From Vinca minor (taxonomy: Eukaryota; Streptophyta; Magnoliopsida; Gentianales; Apocynaceae), in NCBI GenBank assembly GCA_026122235.1, contig JAOCZM010000098.1, positions 186,001 through 250,000 on the forward strand: 64,000 nucleotides of DNA, written 5' to 3'. Below, piece after piece: positions 11,041-22,463 of the stretch. Within the stretch, counting starts at the first letter, position 1. Each line of letters opens with the position of its first letter. A program made the position numbers and the translations under genes. The notes under the pieces were generated by a model. It did no database searches and had not been told where the DNA came from. It saw nothing but the letters and a program-made list of their open reading frames with translations.

Positions 11041-11930
11041 CAATAATGATTTAGAGGTTGAAACACTCACTATAATTGTTTAGTAGCATGTTACATTTGA
11101 TGGCTTCCCTAAAGTGTGATCTTGTCCAGCAACTTGGCTGCACATTTTCCATCAACCACTTATAGGCGTTGTGATCTATTTCCTCTAAATCTTCCATTTC
11201 AACAAAAAATTGTTGGGATATGTAGCCTTTGTACATCTCCACATCCCTTCCTTCACTGCATTTGCATGCATTAATTTTTTTAAAGTTGTTACGCAAATGC
11301 CTGACGTAGTGTCTATGCTCAATTTCAAGTAGTGCATCATAAACTACATTATTCTGACCCTTTTTACTCCAATGTCTGAATTTCTTGATGTTTTAGCTTT
11401 CATTAGCATTATTTTTTAACCTTAGCATTGTTATGAGCATAGAAAACATGGTCTAAATCCAACTTAGCCTTAAACATTTCTTACATACATTCAGCATCCT
11501 CATCCACGACTGCCTTGCCCTTATAATTTGTATCAACGTCCTCAACTCTGTCAACTAAATTTCTTTCCCGACTTCCTACTTTGGAAGCCTCATCATCAAA
11601 ATCTTGTAAAGCTTCCTCTAATATATCCTCCCCTTTTGCTGCTTCATTATGAGAATCAAAGGAAAAACTTTCAAGTACCACATTCTCCTCATCACTGTCT
11701 TCCTGATGCACAACCACACATTTATCGAACTTGACTTTTTCTTCTATGTTTGCAAAATTACATGCATATTTTACATTAGTTGATATGAAACTTACAAAAT
11801 ATGGATATCCATCTCTATGATTGAAAACTAAAAGAGCATCTTTTATGAATGAGTGCGGGATGTAACGACCATAATCTTCCTCATTTTGTTGTTGGGGAAC
11901 CTAATCAATGTCTCATTTGTTTGTTGGGTA
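11041..11930 (-). pseudogene. MULE (Mutator-like) transposase, internally deleted
   Basis: The minus strand holds two ends of a MULE transposase gene. The upstream part (about 11830-11475) encodes an acidic N-terminal region with EDSDEENVVLESF. The downstream part (11340-11051) encodes the characteristic C-terminal stretch with HRHYVRHLRNNFKK, then AYKWLMENV and CWTRSHF, ending in LLNNYSECFN. In intact relatives the DDE catalytic domain lies between these. Here only about 130 bases with stops remain, so the protein cannot be catalytic. The 5' part of the locus is interrupted by a CACTA element at 12549-13334. Terminal inverted repeats of the parent MULE were not found. Confidence 0.75.
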
Positions 11931-12155
11931 GCTTGAAGTGAGTCAAGCAGGACAATGCATTGAGTTCTTAAAGACCACAATCTTTAAGCAGGACAATGCA
12001 TTGAGTCAAGCAGGACAATGAATGAGTGCGGGATGTAACGACCACAATCTTCCTCATTTTGTTGTTGGGAACCTAATCAATGTCTCATTTGTTTGTTGGG
12101 TAGCTTGAAGTGAGTCAAGCAGGACAATGCATTGAGTTCTTAAAGACAAGTCATC
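11849..12155. repeat. Tandem duplication, period about 174 bp, in MULE 5' region
   Basis: GAGTGCGGGATGTAACGACC, TCCTCATTTTGTTGTTGGG, CTCATTTGTTTGTTGGGTAG and GTCAAGCAGGACAATGCATT all occur twice in the same order. The centre contains further short repeats of GCAGGACAATG. The duplication lies within or just upstream of the N-terminal part of the broken MULE gene. Confidence 0.85.
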
Positions 12156-12548
12156 ATCAACGTTACATAATAGAACTAGTTACCAGTGAGATCTACCAAA
12201 AACGATTTCGGATTTTAAAATCAATTTACAATTTCATATTACAAATGCAGAATATATTAAAATTACTTCTTATATATAATTCCTAATTCTGCTAAACAAA
12301 TTAAACGCCAGATTACATACCATAGCACGATAGGCACAACAACATATTTCGTCCTTATATCCTTCAATGTCATCCATTCCAAAACTTTTTCCTTGCTCTC
12401 TTATTTGCATACAAGTTAAACCACAAACAGTCCAAGATAAAAAAAATAAAAAAAAATTACGTATTCTTATCTTCACTAGCTTGGTTCCACGTGATTCTAC
12501 AAATTTAAAGATTTCAAAAAATTTCAGTAAAGAACCAACAACAAAACA
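12156..12548 (-). other. Possible MULE 5' exon remnant
   Basis: A minus-strand open frame (12551-12270) of 93 codons, including KSFGMDDIEGYKDEICC, lies between the MULE coding remnant and the CACTA element. It may be an upstream exon of the MULE locus, as may a short frame at 13550-13311 on the other side of the CACTA insertion. I recognise no domain in either. The assignment is by position only. Confidence 0.3.
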
Positions 12549-13334
12549 CACTACAAGAAAACAGTTAAATAACTAAGGACTTTTCCGTCGATATTACGTC
12601 GCTAAACTGAAAATAGCGGCGAACCACGTGGTCAGATATTTTGCGTCGCTGAACCGAATAGCAACCAATTTCCGACGGCCAATTTAGCGACCAAAAAATT
12701 TGTCGCTAGTTAGCGACCGATCTGACATTAATGTTGACTTTTGACAATGACTGTGTAATGACAGATTTCCGACGGCCAATTTAGTAACTGAATCAAAACG
12801 ACGTCGTTTTTGTAGGAATAAAACGACGTCGTTTTCGGATACAGTCGGTATTCCTTCGTTACTTTATAAAAGGACATCGTTTTATGTAAGTCGCTGTTCG
12901 GTTGGAGTTTGCAAAACGACGTTGTTTTGACGAATACTACCTGAATTCAAAACGACGTCGTTTTAAATCCCTTTGAACCACTTGATCAGTAATTAGAACA
13001 ACGTCGATTCGGTGGAATAAAACGACATCGTTTTCAGCCATAATCGCTATTCTGTCGTTAACATCAAAACGACGTCATTTTAATTCGGTTGTAGTTTGCA
13101 AAACAATGTCGTTTTGATAAACAGTCGATGTTTCCGTTGTATTTGGTCACTAGTTGGCAACCGAATATGTGTTGGTTTGAGATGGTCAACGGCAGGAATA
13201 TGGGCGACCATTAAATGACGGAATAGCGACTGCATGGTTTTCGGTCTCCCTACAGTAGGTAGTTGGTCACTAAGTTTGTGACTGAAATATTCGGTCGCTA
13301 TTTTCGGTAGCTAAATAGCTGTTTTCTTGTATTG
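12549..13334. mobile_element. CACTA element, non-autonomous (CACTA-1), 786 bp
   Basis: It begins CACTACAAGAAAACAG and ends CTGTTTTCTTGTATTG, an inverted repeat with one changed base at the right end. A 3-bp duplication ACA flanks it (12546-12548, 13335-13337). All three are CACTA (En/Spm) hallmarks. It encodes nothing. The interior is packed with CCGTCG/GGTCGCTA subterminal motifs and seven or so copies of the palindrome AAAACGACGTCGTTTT or close variants. The large element at 44060-47993 has the same terminus and the same palindromes, so this is a deletion derivative of that family. It sits in the 5' part of the broken MULE locus. Confidence 0.9.
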
Positions 13335-14185
13335 ACAAGAACACTTTATTTTTTTCAAAACTCCTCTTAACGTATTCAAACTTTTCACAACAATACCAAT
13401 CAAGAACTTACCCGAAATATTTCTCCAATGTTCCAGAATCAAGCATTCCCTCCCGTATGCTTTTGCAATTGCTTGAATTACGCCTTCCGATTTGATCACG
13501 GGTTCGACCCACCCTCGAATGCGACATGGCTCCCAACGTCTTCTCCACAATTTCTATTATGTCGTCATTCATTAGGGCTTTATTACTTCAATTTCGATTT
13601 ACATTTCGTCGTTTAAGGGAGTTAGGGAGACGGGGGAGTTGAGGGAGGAGATGAATGAACCCTAACTTAGTTACTGCCATAAACACTTTCGGGTTTTTTA
13701 AACTTAGTCATTTTTGTACATAGGGGGTAAGTGTGGTTAATGGCTAATGATGGGCTAGCAAAGTCGGGAGTTGGGGGTATTGAATTAGTAAACAATCAAA
13801 AATGCCCCTCAACCTTTTGTTTTTACCCGATCAAGTTTTTCCATTCACAGTTGATGGCCCACTTTTTTGATAAAAGGACCTTAGATAAAAATTAAAAATT
13901 ATTTTGGGACAGTAAAGTCGGAAGACAATGATTATGGACCTTATACCTAGTTGGAAATTGTTTAGGGACAAAATTTACCAATTTGTTGATATTTTGTTGG
14001 GTTGGGTTTTGCTTAGATTTAAATAGAAATTTTTAATATGTTCCAAAATTCAAAATCCACAACTATGAAATGTAACTTCCTTCCTTCACCCTCCACCCCC
14101 ACCCCCACAAAAAAAATATATTATAATAAAAAAGAATAGTAAACACACTCTTTTATCCATCAACTATTTAAGTTTTAGAGTTTGG
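13335..14185. other. Interval between two CACTA elements, no gene called
   Basis: The first 280 bases hold a minus-strand frame that could be the first exon of the MULE locus. After about 13620 the sequence is AT-rich with a C-rich patch near 14085-14105 and no motif or repeat that I recognise. Confidence 0.4.
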
Positions 14186-15475
14186 CACTGCAACAAAAAA
14201 GGTCTATTACGACGTTTAACATATGTTGTAATAAGGCAAAAAACGTCGATATAGATTTATACCGACATTTATTGCAAATGTCGAATAAATGTCATATTTG
14301 CATGTGTCGCTGCCATTTCTTACGATATTTGTTACAAGCGCCGGTACCTTAACGTTTGTTGCGTCATTTCCAAGTATATCAAAATCTCTTTTTCCGTCAT
14401 TTTCAAATAATAATAAGTCACCTATTAAGAGGTTTGTAAATAGCGTGAATAAGTAGCTATTGCGACATTTTTTACGACATTCGTAGATTATGAAAGCTAA
14501 GCTGGCCGAGCCGAGCCGAGCCAAGCCAAGCCATAACCAGAGCTAGACCCTAAACAAGCTGAGCCGAGCCAGATCCGGAGCTGAAGCCTAGACAAGCCTA
14601 GTTGCCGAGTCTAGCCACCCTTGAATAAGTTAGAATGGAGTTTATCCCTACTCAATGGGATAAGAATTGAACCCCGCGACCTCCCGCATGTATGTCGTGC
14701 GGTGTGTCGCTGTGCTAACTGATCATTTATTATTTTTTGTTCCTCCTATTATAATTATTATAATGGATTTTTGGATTTTGTACCTTTATTTTTTGTTAAT
14801 TTTTCTTTATATTTTGATTTTTTACATTAATCAAATTAAAATTAATACACTCTTATTAAATTTTGAATACTTACATTTCTTTATTCTCCATGATATAAAT
14901 GTCTCTTTAAGAGTTGTAAAAGCAACCATGTATAGCAACGTTTAATGTAAATGTAGCTAACTAACATTAAAATGTCGTATGAACATCTATATTATAACCG
15001 TCGTTTAAAAATAGCGACATTTGTATGAAATGTCACATGATCTAATTATATAGTATATAAATGTCGCTACATGAGTCGCAAAAAGTAAAATTTGTAGCAA
15101 TATTTGATGTAAATGTCGCTAACAAAAATCAAAATGTTGATTTGAACAACAATTATTATAACCGCCTTATGAAATGTCGTATAAAATTCAATTATAGCGA
15201 TGTTTTTCTGGAAATGTCACAATATCTAACGACATATATAGCATATAAATGTCGCTATATGAGTCGCGAAAGTAACAATTTATAACAACATTTAATGTAA
15301 ATGTCGGTGTGAACGACAATTGCTATAATCGTCGTTATGAAACGTTGTATAAAATCCAGACATAGCGACGTTTGCAAAAAGTATTATTTTAACTTATTCT
15401 CTTCGACTTTTAAGCGACGTTTGAAAAAAAAAATGTTGGTACAAAACGTCGCGATAGAGTGTTTTTGTTGTAGTG
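14186..15475. mobile_element. CACTA element of second family (CACTA-2a), 1290 bp
   Basis: The ends are CACTGCAACAAAAAAGG and, inverted, CACTACAACAAAAACAC, flanked by the 3-bp duplication TGG (14183-14185, 15476-15478). Subterminal regions repeat GCGACATTT and AATGTAAATGTCGCT in both orientations over several hundred bases on each side. There is no transposase. The middle carries CCGAGCC-type repeats (14500-14620) and a tRNA-like block on the minus strand, with B-box-like GGGTTCAATTC near 14676-14666 and A-box-like TTAGCACAGCG near 14719-14709. The element at 17442-18860 is the same family in the opposite orientation. Confidence 0.9.
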
Positions 15476-15478
15476 TGG

Positions 15479-16756
15479 TCAACATCTTTTTTTTTATCTT
15501 TTTTTACCCATCAAGATTTTGCGAGTATCTGGATTTGAAAAAAAAAAACTTGCTTTTATGACGGAGATGGGTGTCGGATTGCACGTGTTAGTCATGTGCG
15601 GACAGAACCAAAGCGTATATTTAGTCCATTCAAATGATTTCCTACCAAAGTAACTAGGGTTATGTCTCTCTACTACACCGATTATGGCAAAGGTTATCCC
15701 AGAATGATTTCGTCAAGAAGAATAATTTAATTTACATTTGTAAGAAGCAGCAATTTGCAGCTCTGAAACATGACTTTCATCGAAAAGCCAACATAATTAA
15801 TTAAATTTTATCGTTTATAGATAACGTGAACCCAGTTCACACACTACTAGCTAAACCTAGTTGCCATAAACAAGTCTTTTCACTTCCGTTTTCATCAAGA
15901 AACATGTACGGCTTGGTTCTCATTCTTAAATTACTAATGTACATATTACAAATATTCGCTGACGATTATCAATCTCTCTCAATCTCCAAAAGATAGAAAG
16001 TCGATATAGGATCCAGGGGCTCCAAGTTGTACTGATGCAAATCATATCATGTCTTTAAACAACTCTTGTGGCTATCAAATAAAGCAACATTATCAACTTT
16101 AATCTTGTAGGATTTTCTGTTTCTATAAAGAATTCATTTTTTTTTAGTGGAAATCATAAAAGGTTGAAATGGTTTGTTTTCAATCTAATATATCCATTTA
16201 CAAGGCAAAACATTATGTGTTCCCGTTCTATATCCCATTTCATGTTACATAAATAAGAAATTGTCATTTCTTAATTTTTTTATGAGGGTTCCACTATTTT
16301 ATTTAGATTATAATATTTTAATTAAAAAGTTAACACATTACGATTTTTTATTATTAATAATATAAAAAACGGAACGCAGAATGAAGACGGACAATTCTTA
16401 CTTGTTCTAGAAAAGTTATCAATATTGATTGTAAGCAACACTCCTACTAATCCAGATATAAAAAATATATTTACATAATGTTGTTTTTAGACGGAAAAGG
16501 GAAAGGTGTGGTCTCTATATTTTATTCGTATAATATTAAATGTTAATTTTATGATTCAAAATGAGAAAACAAAAAAATAAAAATAAAAAATAATTATCCA
16601 ACATTTGTCTAATCGGATTTGCTTTTGCTTGCAAATATACAGGTAACACATGCAGTTGGAAGCCTATCTTTTGGTTGGCTGGAGTACACTAGCAAATGAA
16701 AATGATATTAGCGAAAGCGCAAAATTGGGATTATAATAGTATTTTTTGAGGTATTT
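15479..16756. other. AT-rich interval without recognisable features
   Basis: I find no open frame above about 70 codons outside the adjacent CACTA element, no inverted repeat pair and no matches to the repeat families described elsewhere in this window. Confidence 0.5.
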
Positions 16757-19325
16757 AAGTAATGTGAGGCATATCATGTTCTTAGTGGAAGATCTTAATT
16801 ATAAAGCACGGTATTATAGTATTAGCTCTCAACTAGAGGTATTTCAAAGGCTATATTTAACGGATAATTCTGATATGAAACAGGTCAATTGAACCTTGCG
16901 GTTCAGAACTAACTACATCATTATAAAGTTGGCTCTCTCCTCATTTTGTGGTGATTGGGTCAGTGCTACAGCGCAAGGTCCACATGGACCTGATCCATAT
17001 CTAAATTGGTACGACTATATTTGAAGTACGTGCTTATATACATAAGATATATAACATCACAATTTCATATTTTATTTTTCACTAATCTTGTCCGTTAGCA
17101 TGAATATGCATTAAGAGTAGTATGAATTTGTCAGTAAATCATTTGATTATTTGTTTGGTAAATAAAAACGTCTTTTCAAGTTACATATTAATAAATTTAG
17201 AATATTTGTTTTAACATATTTGCGAAATATTTGGCAATCTTTGTTAAGAGCTTTACAACGTGTTTGGTAAGCTGGAATAGAATTAAATGAAATCTTTTTC
17301 GGAAAGGTGCCAGAAAAAGAAGACCTTGACGTTAGGAAATTCAAGACCTATTTCATTAAGTAATGTGAGGCATATCATGTTCTTAGTGGAAGATCTTAAT
17401 TATAAAGCACTTTTGTATTAGCCCTCAAATAGAGGTATTTCCACTACAACAAAAACACACTTTTTGCGATGTTTTTGTACTAACGCTTTTATCAAACGTC
17501 GCTTAAAACCAAAAAGAGTAAGTTAAAGCAACACTTTTTGCAAACGTCGCAATATTTGGATTTTATACGACATTTCATAACGTCAATTATAGTAATTGTT
17601 GTTCATACCGACGTTTTGATGTTGGTTAGCGACATTTACATTAAATGTTGTTATAAATTGTTACTTTTTGTAACTCATATAGCGACATTTATATATTATG
17701 TCGTTAGATCTTGTGACTTTTCAAACAAACATCACTAAGTTTAAATTTTATACGACGTTTCATAGCGTCGGTTATAATAATTATTGATAAAATCGACATT
17801 TTGATGTTGGTTAGCGACGTATACATTAAATGCAGTTATAAATTGTTACTTTTTGCGACTCATATAACGACATTTATATACAATAACATTAAATCATGTG
17901 ACATTTCATACAAATGTCGCTATATTTGGATTTTATACGACGTTTCATAAAGACAGTTATAGTATTTTTTATTCTTCTAGACAATTTTATGTTAGTTCGT
18001 GACATTTACATTATATGTTATATATTTGTTACTTTTTGCGACTCATATAGCGATATTTATATATTATGTCGTTAGATCTCGTTACATTTTCAAACAAACA
18101 CAAATACAAAAATTATGTTTCTAAAATATATTTTTTAAAGAAAAATTAAAGACATTTAATTATTAAAATTTAATGAGAGTGTATTAATTTTAATTTGACT
18201 CATAAAAAATCGAAACACAAAGGTACAAAATTCAAAATTCAAATTCTATTATAATAAATATAATAGGAGGAGAAACAAATAACAAATGATCATTTAGCTC
18301 AGCGGAAAATTGCACGTGATACACGCAGGAGGTCGCGTGTTCAATTCTCATATCTTTGAATATGAAGAAAGTTTATTATATATTATTCAAAGCTAGCTAG
18401 ACTCGACAGCTCGACTTGTCTTTATGCCCTGGCTACGATTATTCAAAGATAACAAGACTCAACGGCTCGATTTGTTGGGCTCCAACTCGGCTTGGCTAAA
18501 TTCGGCCAGCCTGGTTTCAAATTTTTTAAATATCGGGATAAATATTTTGTTGCGATAATTTAAAAATGTCGAAAAAAATTACTTATTCACAATATTTACA
18601 AATGTCGGAATAGACGATTTGTGGCGATTATTAACAAATGTTGGCAAAAATACCTTTTGAAACACTTTAAAATGACGATACAAATGTCGTAATAGATAGG
18701 TACCGGCGCTTGTAACAAATGTCGTAAAAACCCATAACGACACAAGCAAATGCGACGTTTACGCGACATTTGTAATAAATGTTAGTATAGATCTATACCA
18801 ACGTTTTTTGGCTTTTTGCGACATATGGCGAACGTCGCAATAGACCTTTTTGTTGTAGTGAATTCAAAGGCTATATTTAAAGGATAATTCTGATATGAAT
18901 CAGGTCTATTGAACCTTGCGGTTCAGAACTAACCACATCATTACAAAGTTAGCTCTCTCCTCATTTTGTGGTGATTGTGTCAGTTCTACAGCGCAAGGTC
19001 CACATGGATCTGATCCATATAATAATTTTCCATATTTAAATTGGTACGACTATATTTGAAGTACGTGCTTATATACATAAGATATATAACATCACAATTT
19101 CATATTTTATTTTTCATTAATCTTGTCCGTTAGCATGAATATGCATTAAGATACTATGAATTTGTCAGTAAATCATTCGATTATTCGTTTGGTAAATAAA
19201 AACGTCTTTAAGTTACATATTAATAAATTTAGAATATTTGTTTTAACATATTTGCGAAATATTTGGCAATCTTTGTTAAGAGCTTACATCGCGTTTGGTA
19301 CACTGGAATAGAATTGAATGAAATC
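16757..19325. repeat. Tandem segmental duplication, about 0.6-kb unit
   Basis: Unit 1 (about 16757-17300) and unit 2 (about 17357-19325) match almost continuously. Shared blocks include TAATGTGAGGCATATCATG (16760 and 17361), GGATAATTCTGATATGAA, GTTCAGAACTAAC, CAGCGCAAGGTCCACATGGA and GAATAGAATT. Unit 2 is longer only because a 1.4-kb CACTA element sits in it at 17442-18860. A further short indel (AATAATTTTCC, unit 2 only) also differs. No coding function is seen. Confidence 0.92.
17442..18860. mobile_element. CACTA element of second family (CACTA-2b), 1419 bp
   Basis: The ends are CACTACAACAAAAACACAC and, inverted, CACTACAACAAAAAGGTC. The uninterrupted paralogue (GAGGTATTTCAAAGGC near 16842) shows the empty site. 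Here the same words are split as GAGGTATTTC, element, AATTCAAAGGC, so TTC is duplicated with two extra bases on the right. The interior matches CACTA-2a inverted. It includes GCGACATTT subterminal repeats and a tRNA-like block with A box TAGCTCAGCGG (18295-18305) and B-box-like TGTTCAATTCT (18338-18348). No transposase is encoded. Confidence 0.9.
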
Positions 19326-19843
19326 CCTTCTCACCCAGAATGGTTTTCCACCAGGAATATTTAAAAACTCTTTCCATTTCATTGATTGGAAGATAAAGTC
19401 AGAATGGAATGACGATTCCTTCCACGTGTTTAGGAACACTATTATTTAATGTTTAAATGGAATGTGATTCAATATAATATGACTTAAATGCCCTTTAGCA
19501 TATGCTTACGAAAAAACTAATTAATTTCATAATGTATAAATTTTCAGCTCTGAAAAATAATATTTGTACACATTGGCGGATATAGGGGAGGAGGATGACC
19601 ATTCTCAACATTTTCAGAAATGACAATTTTTTATAAGAAACTTTTACTTTTTGTAAGACTTCTATATAAATATTGTAATCTAATCCTAAATCGACCAATG
19701 AAACCTCACCAAAGAAAGGCCATGAAGCCAAACAACTAAATGATAAATGATAAATCTTACCTCCCGAACTCTTTTCTCGCGTACGACCTCAATTTCACAC
19801 AAACACAATGTGTGTGGGTGTGTAATGTCTGAATTATAGTACT

Positions 19844-19945
19844 ATTTTTTTTTTTTTTGGGGGGGAGAGGGGGAGGAGTGCAGGAATCGAACACCAGTCC
19901 ACTGGCCAATGTTGAATAGCCTTTTTCACTGGGCTACATAATGAA
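19844..19945 (-). mobile_element. Short tRNA-derived SINE-like element (SINE-3)
   Basis: On the minus strand an A box TAGCCCAGTGA (19936-19926) is followed by a B box TGTTCGATTCC (19893-19883), a pyrimidine-rich stretch and then an A run of about 15 (19858-19844). That is a tRNA head directly followed by a poly(A) tail. The A box resembles that of SINE-1 and SINE-2 but the body is missing. It may be a head-only relative or a retroposed tRNA. Confidence 0.55.
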
Positions 19946-20640
19946 CTTGAAACAAAATTCACAAAAAAAACACAATGAACACGGAAAGAATAGAAGTAAT
20001 AATGATCATATTAGGAAGGAAAATGTAGAATTTAAGACTTAATTAAATAAGAAAAAAAGTGATGTGCATAGTACGTGGTCAGATATTTGTTTACAAAAGT
20101 ATCAATATTGATGATATCTATCCGCTATTTAATAAATTACACATTAGTCAACTCGGTTTTCTCCTCCATTTCTTTAGTTCTATAGAAAACGATTTCTCGG
20201 TTACTTGACTTGTCGGTTCAGTAACAGACGTCCCACCAACATTGGCTTGATCAGTGTTTGTAGCAACATTGTCATTTACAAAACGTGTTATAGGTCCCTT
20301 CATTAGCCGAACTATTCTAAATCAAGAACAAAACCACATTTCATAAAATGAAAAAAGAACATGGAGAGAACAGAAAAAAGTGAACATTTAAATAATGAAG
20401 GAAAAAGTAATATTTATGACTTAATTAAAATGGAGATTAAAGTGTTTTTTCATAATACGTGCTAAAATATTAATTTTCAAAATATCAATATTTATGCTAT
20501 CTATCAACTATTTAATACCTTACGTGTAAGTTCGAATAAACAACCCTCTTTGGAAGGCGACTTTGTTCCCACAGTGAAGCTTATTGTGAACATCCAGAAA
20601 AAACAGTTGCTGGTCCTATCATTTCATTGAGTTTTTTTTA
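19946..20640 (-). repeat. Family A gene-like repeat, copy split by LINE-1
   Basis: This is two partial units of the family seen again at 23841-26063, 37510-38810, 42138-42796, 53590-54597, 59362-59940 and 60411-61120. Coding-like words on the minus strand include GPITRFVND, ATNTDQANV and TSQVTEKS (20330-20210), which recur with changes in the other copies. Introns or spacers are AT-rich. I do not recognise the protein. The right part of this copy continues at 23841 after the LINE. Confidence 0.6.
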
Positions 20641-20674
20641 ATTCAACTCAGTCTGCTCGAACCAGCACAAGAAA

Positions 20675-22447
20675 ATGTTGCTAGCAAAAATTCAAGATGC
20701 TCAAGGGACTTGGCTCACGGATGAGGGTCAGATTGGTATGGCAGCCACGGATTTCTATGAAGCTTTGTTTACTGAGGACAGTGCTCCGGCTCCTTTTGAG
20801 CCTTACCTTCATCTCCTCACTCCTTGTATCGATTCGAATACTAATATGGGCCTCGATCGGCTTCCTACTGAGGAGGAAGTGAAAGGGTCGGTTTTTTCGT
20901 TGGATAAGGACAGTGTTGCGGGTCCTGATGGTTTCAGCGGGGGGTTCTTCCAGACTTGTTGGGACATTATTAAAAATTATGTGGTGCAGGCAGTCGGCGA
21001 TTTCTGGGCAGGTGTTCCTATTCCTAAAACGATAGCAAGCACTCTTCTTGTTTTGATTCCCAAAGGCACTACATCTAACACTTTTGGCGATTTTCGACCT
21101 ATCTCATTATGTACTTTCGCCAGCAAAATCATTTCCAAGGTGATGGCTCTAAGTTTGGCAGATCTCCTACCTCTCATTATCTCAGGTAATCAATCTGGAT
21201 TTATCAAAGGTAGATGTATTACTGATAATATTTTGCTTGCATCGGAGATGGTTCATTGTATCAACAGGAAAGTAAGAGGTGGCAATCTTATTTTGAAATT
21301 GGACATGATGAAGGCCTTCGATCGGGTTTCACACGGCTACCTTATCAATGTTCTGCGGGCAATGGGTTTTTCTGCTCATTACACCCATTTGGTTAATAAT
21401 ATGCTTCGGTCGAATTGGTTTTCAGTCTTAATTAACGGTAAGCCTTATGGCTTCTTTAAATCCACACGAGGAGTGAAGCAAGGGGATCCGCTATCACCTT
21501 TACTATTCATTATCTCGGCTGAGTTGCTATCTCGAGGCCTCAATCACGCTATGAATCAAGGATTACTATCCCCCTTTGTATTACCGCGAGGCTCCTTGCA
21601 TATTTCTCACTTGGCTTTTGCTGATGATGTTGAAATATTTGCTAATGGCTCTATGCATAATCTTAAGGTGCTTATGGAGTTTCTGTCAGCTTATCAACAA
21701 GTCTTCGGTCAAAGAATCAATGCAAGCAAAAGCTCTTTCTATGTTTACTCAAAATCGACAAGCTTGCAAGTAGCAAAGGTGGATGAGACAACTAGGTTTG
21801 TACGATCATTCTTCCCTATGGTCTACTTGGGCGCACCAATTTATTCAGGAAGGGCGAAAGTGGTATATTATCAAAACTTGGTGGATTCAATTAGCAATCA
21901 GATTGATGGTTGGCAACATAGGCTCCTCAACATGGCGGGTAGGCTGACCCTTAAACGGCATGTTCTATCCTCTATGACTCTACACATCTTGGCGGTCTCG
22001 AATCCTCCTTTATGGGTTCTTAAGAACATTGAGAGGAACATGACCAGGTTCTTATGGTGTCACTTAGATAGTGTGGATCGGCGCCATTGGATGGCTTGGA
22101 GCCGTATGTGTGCTAGTCAGGAAGCCAATGGCTTGGGTTTACATACACTAGAACAATACTCTAAAGCATTCAATTGTAAATTGTGGTGGCGATTTAGATC
22201 AACTCATTCCCTTTGGAGAGATTTTTTGGAGGCCCGGTATGGACGTGATATGGACGTGGTTATGGTCAAGGATATGGTGAAGAACAATATGGGACTTCTT
22301 GTGCGGGACGGTGGCTCTTCTTTATACTTTGAAAACATACAGGGACAGTCTAGCATCTCTCGGGCTCTTCCTCATTATTTGTCTCTTGATGGCTTGCTAA
22401 CTTCAAGGATCCGAGATCAATGTTCTGTACAGGGGGTGGAAATCTAA
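20675..22447 (+). CDS. LINE-1 ORF2: reverse transcriptase domain (590 codons open)
   Basis: Copies element RNA into DNA at the nicked target. The open frame covers the N-terminal RT region (DSVAGPDGFSGGFF), the palm (LILKLDMMKAFDRVSHGYL, first catalytic Asp), the QGDPLSPLLF block, and the catalytic FADDV box (about residues 315-319). It continues through thumb and connection (LGAPIYSGR, LLNMAGRLTL) to a stop at 22447. All key RT residues are present. The protein still lacks the endonuclease domain because of 5' truncation, and a frameshift at the stop separates it from the C-terminal domains. The ATG at 20675 is just the first Met in the truncated element, not a native start. The same domain order is seen in LINE-2 and LINE-4. 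Confidence 0.93.
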   Translation: MLLAKIQDAQGTWLTDEGQIGMAATDFYEALFTEDSAPAPFEPYLHLLTPCIDSNTNMGLDRLPTEEEVKGSVFSLDKDSVAGPDGFSGGFFQTCWDIIKNYVVQAVGDFWAGVPIPKTIASTLLVLIPKGTTSNTFGDFRPISLCTFASKIISKVMALSLADLLPLIISGNQSGFIKGRCITDNILLASEMVHCINRKVRGGNLILKLDMMKAFDRVSHGYLINVLRAMGFSAHYTHLVNNMLRSNWFSVLINGKPYGFFKSTRGVKQGDPLSPLLFIISAELLSRGLNHAMNQGLLSPFVLPRGSLHISHLAFADDVEIFANGSMHNLKVLMEFLSAYQQVFGQRINASKSSFYVYSKSTSLQVAKVDETTRFVRSFFPMVYLGAPIYSGRAKVVYYQNLVDSISNQIDGWQHRLLNMAGRLTLKRHVLSSMTLHILAVSNPPLWVLKNIERNMTRFLWCHLDSVDRRHWMAWSRMCASQEANGLGLHTLEQYSKAFNCKLWWRFRSTHSLWRDFLEARYGRDMDVVMVKDMVKNNMGLLVRDGGSSLYFENIQGQSSISRALPHYLSLDGLLTSRIRDQCSVQGVEI

Positions 22448-22463
22448 GCAACTTGCAGAGCTT

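Noticed and set aside
18295..18348. tRNA gene
   Set aside because: A and B box-like words are present, but the stems do not appear to pair and the block is inside a CACTA element in two copies, so it is a tRNA-like relic.
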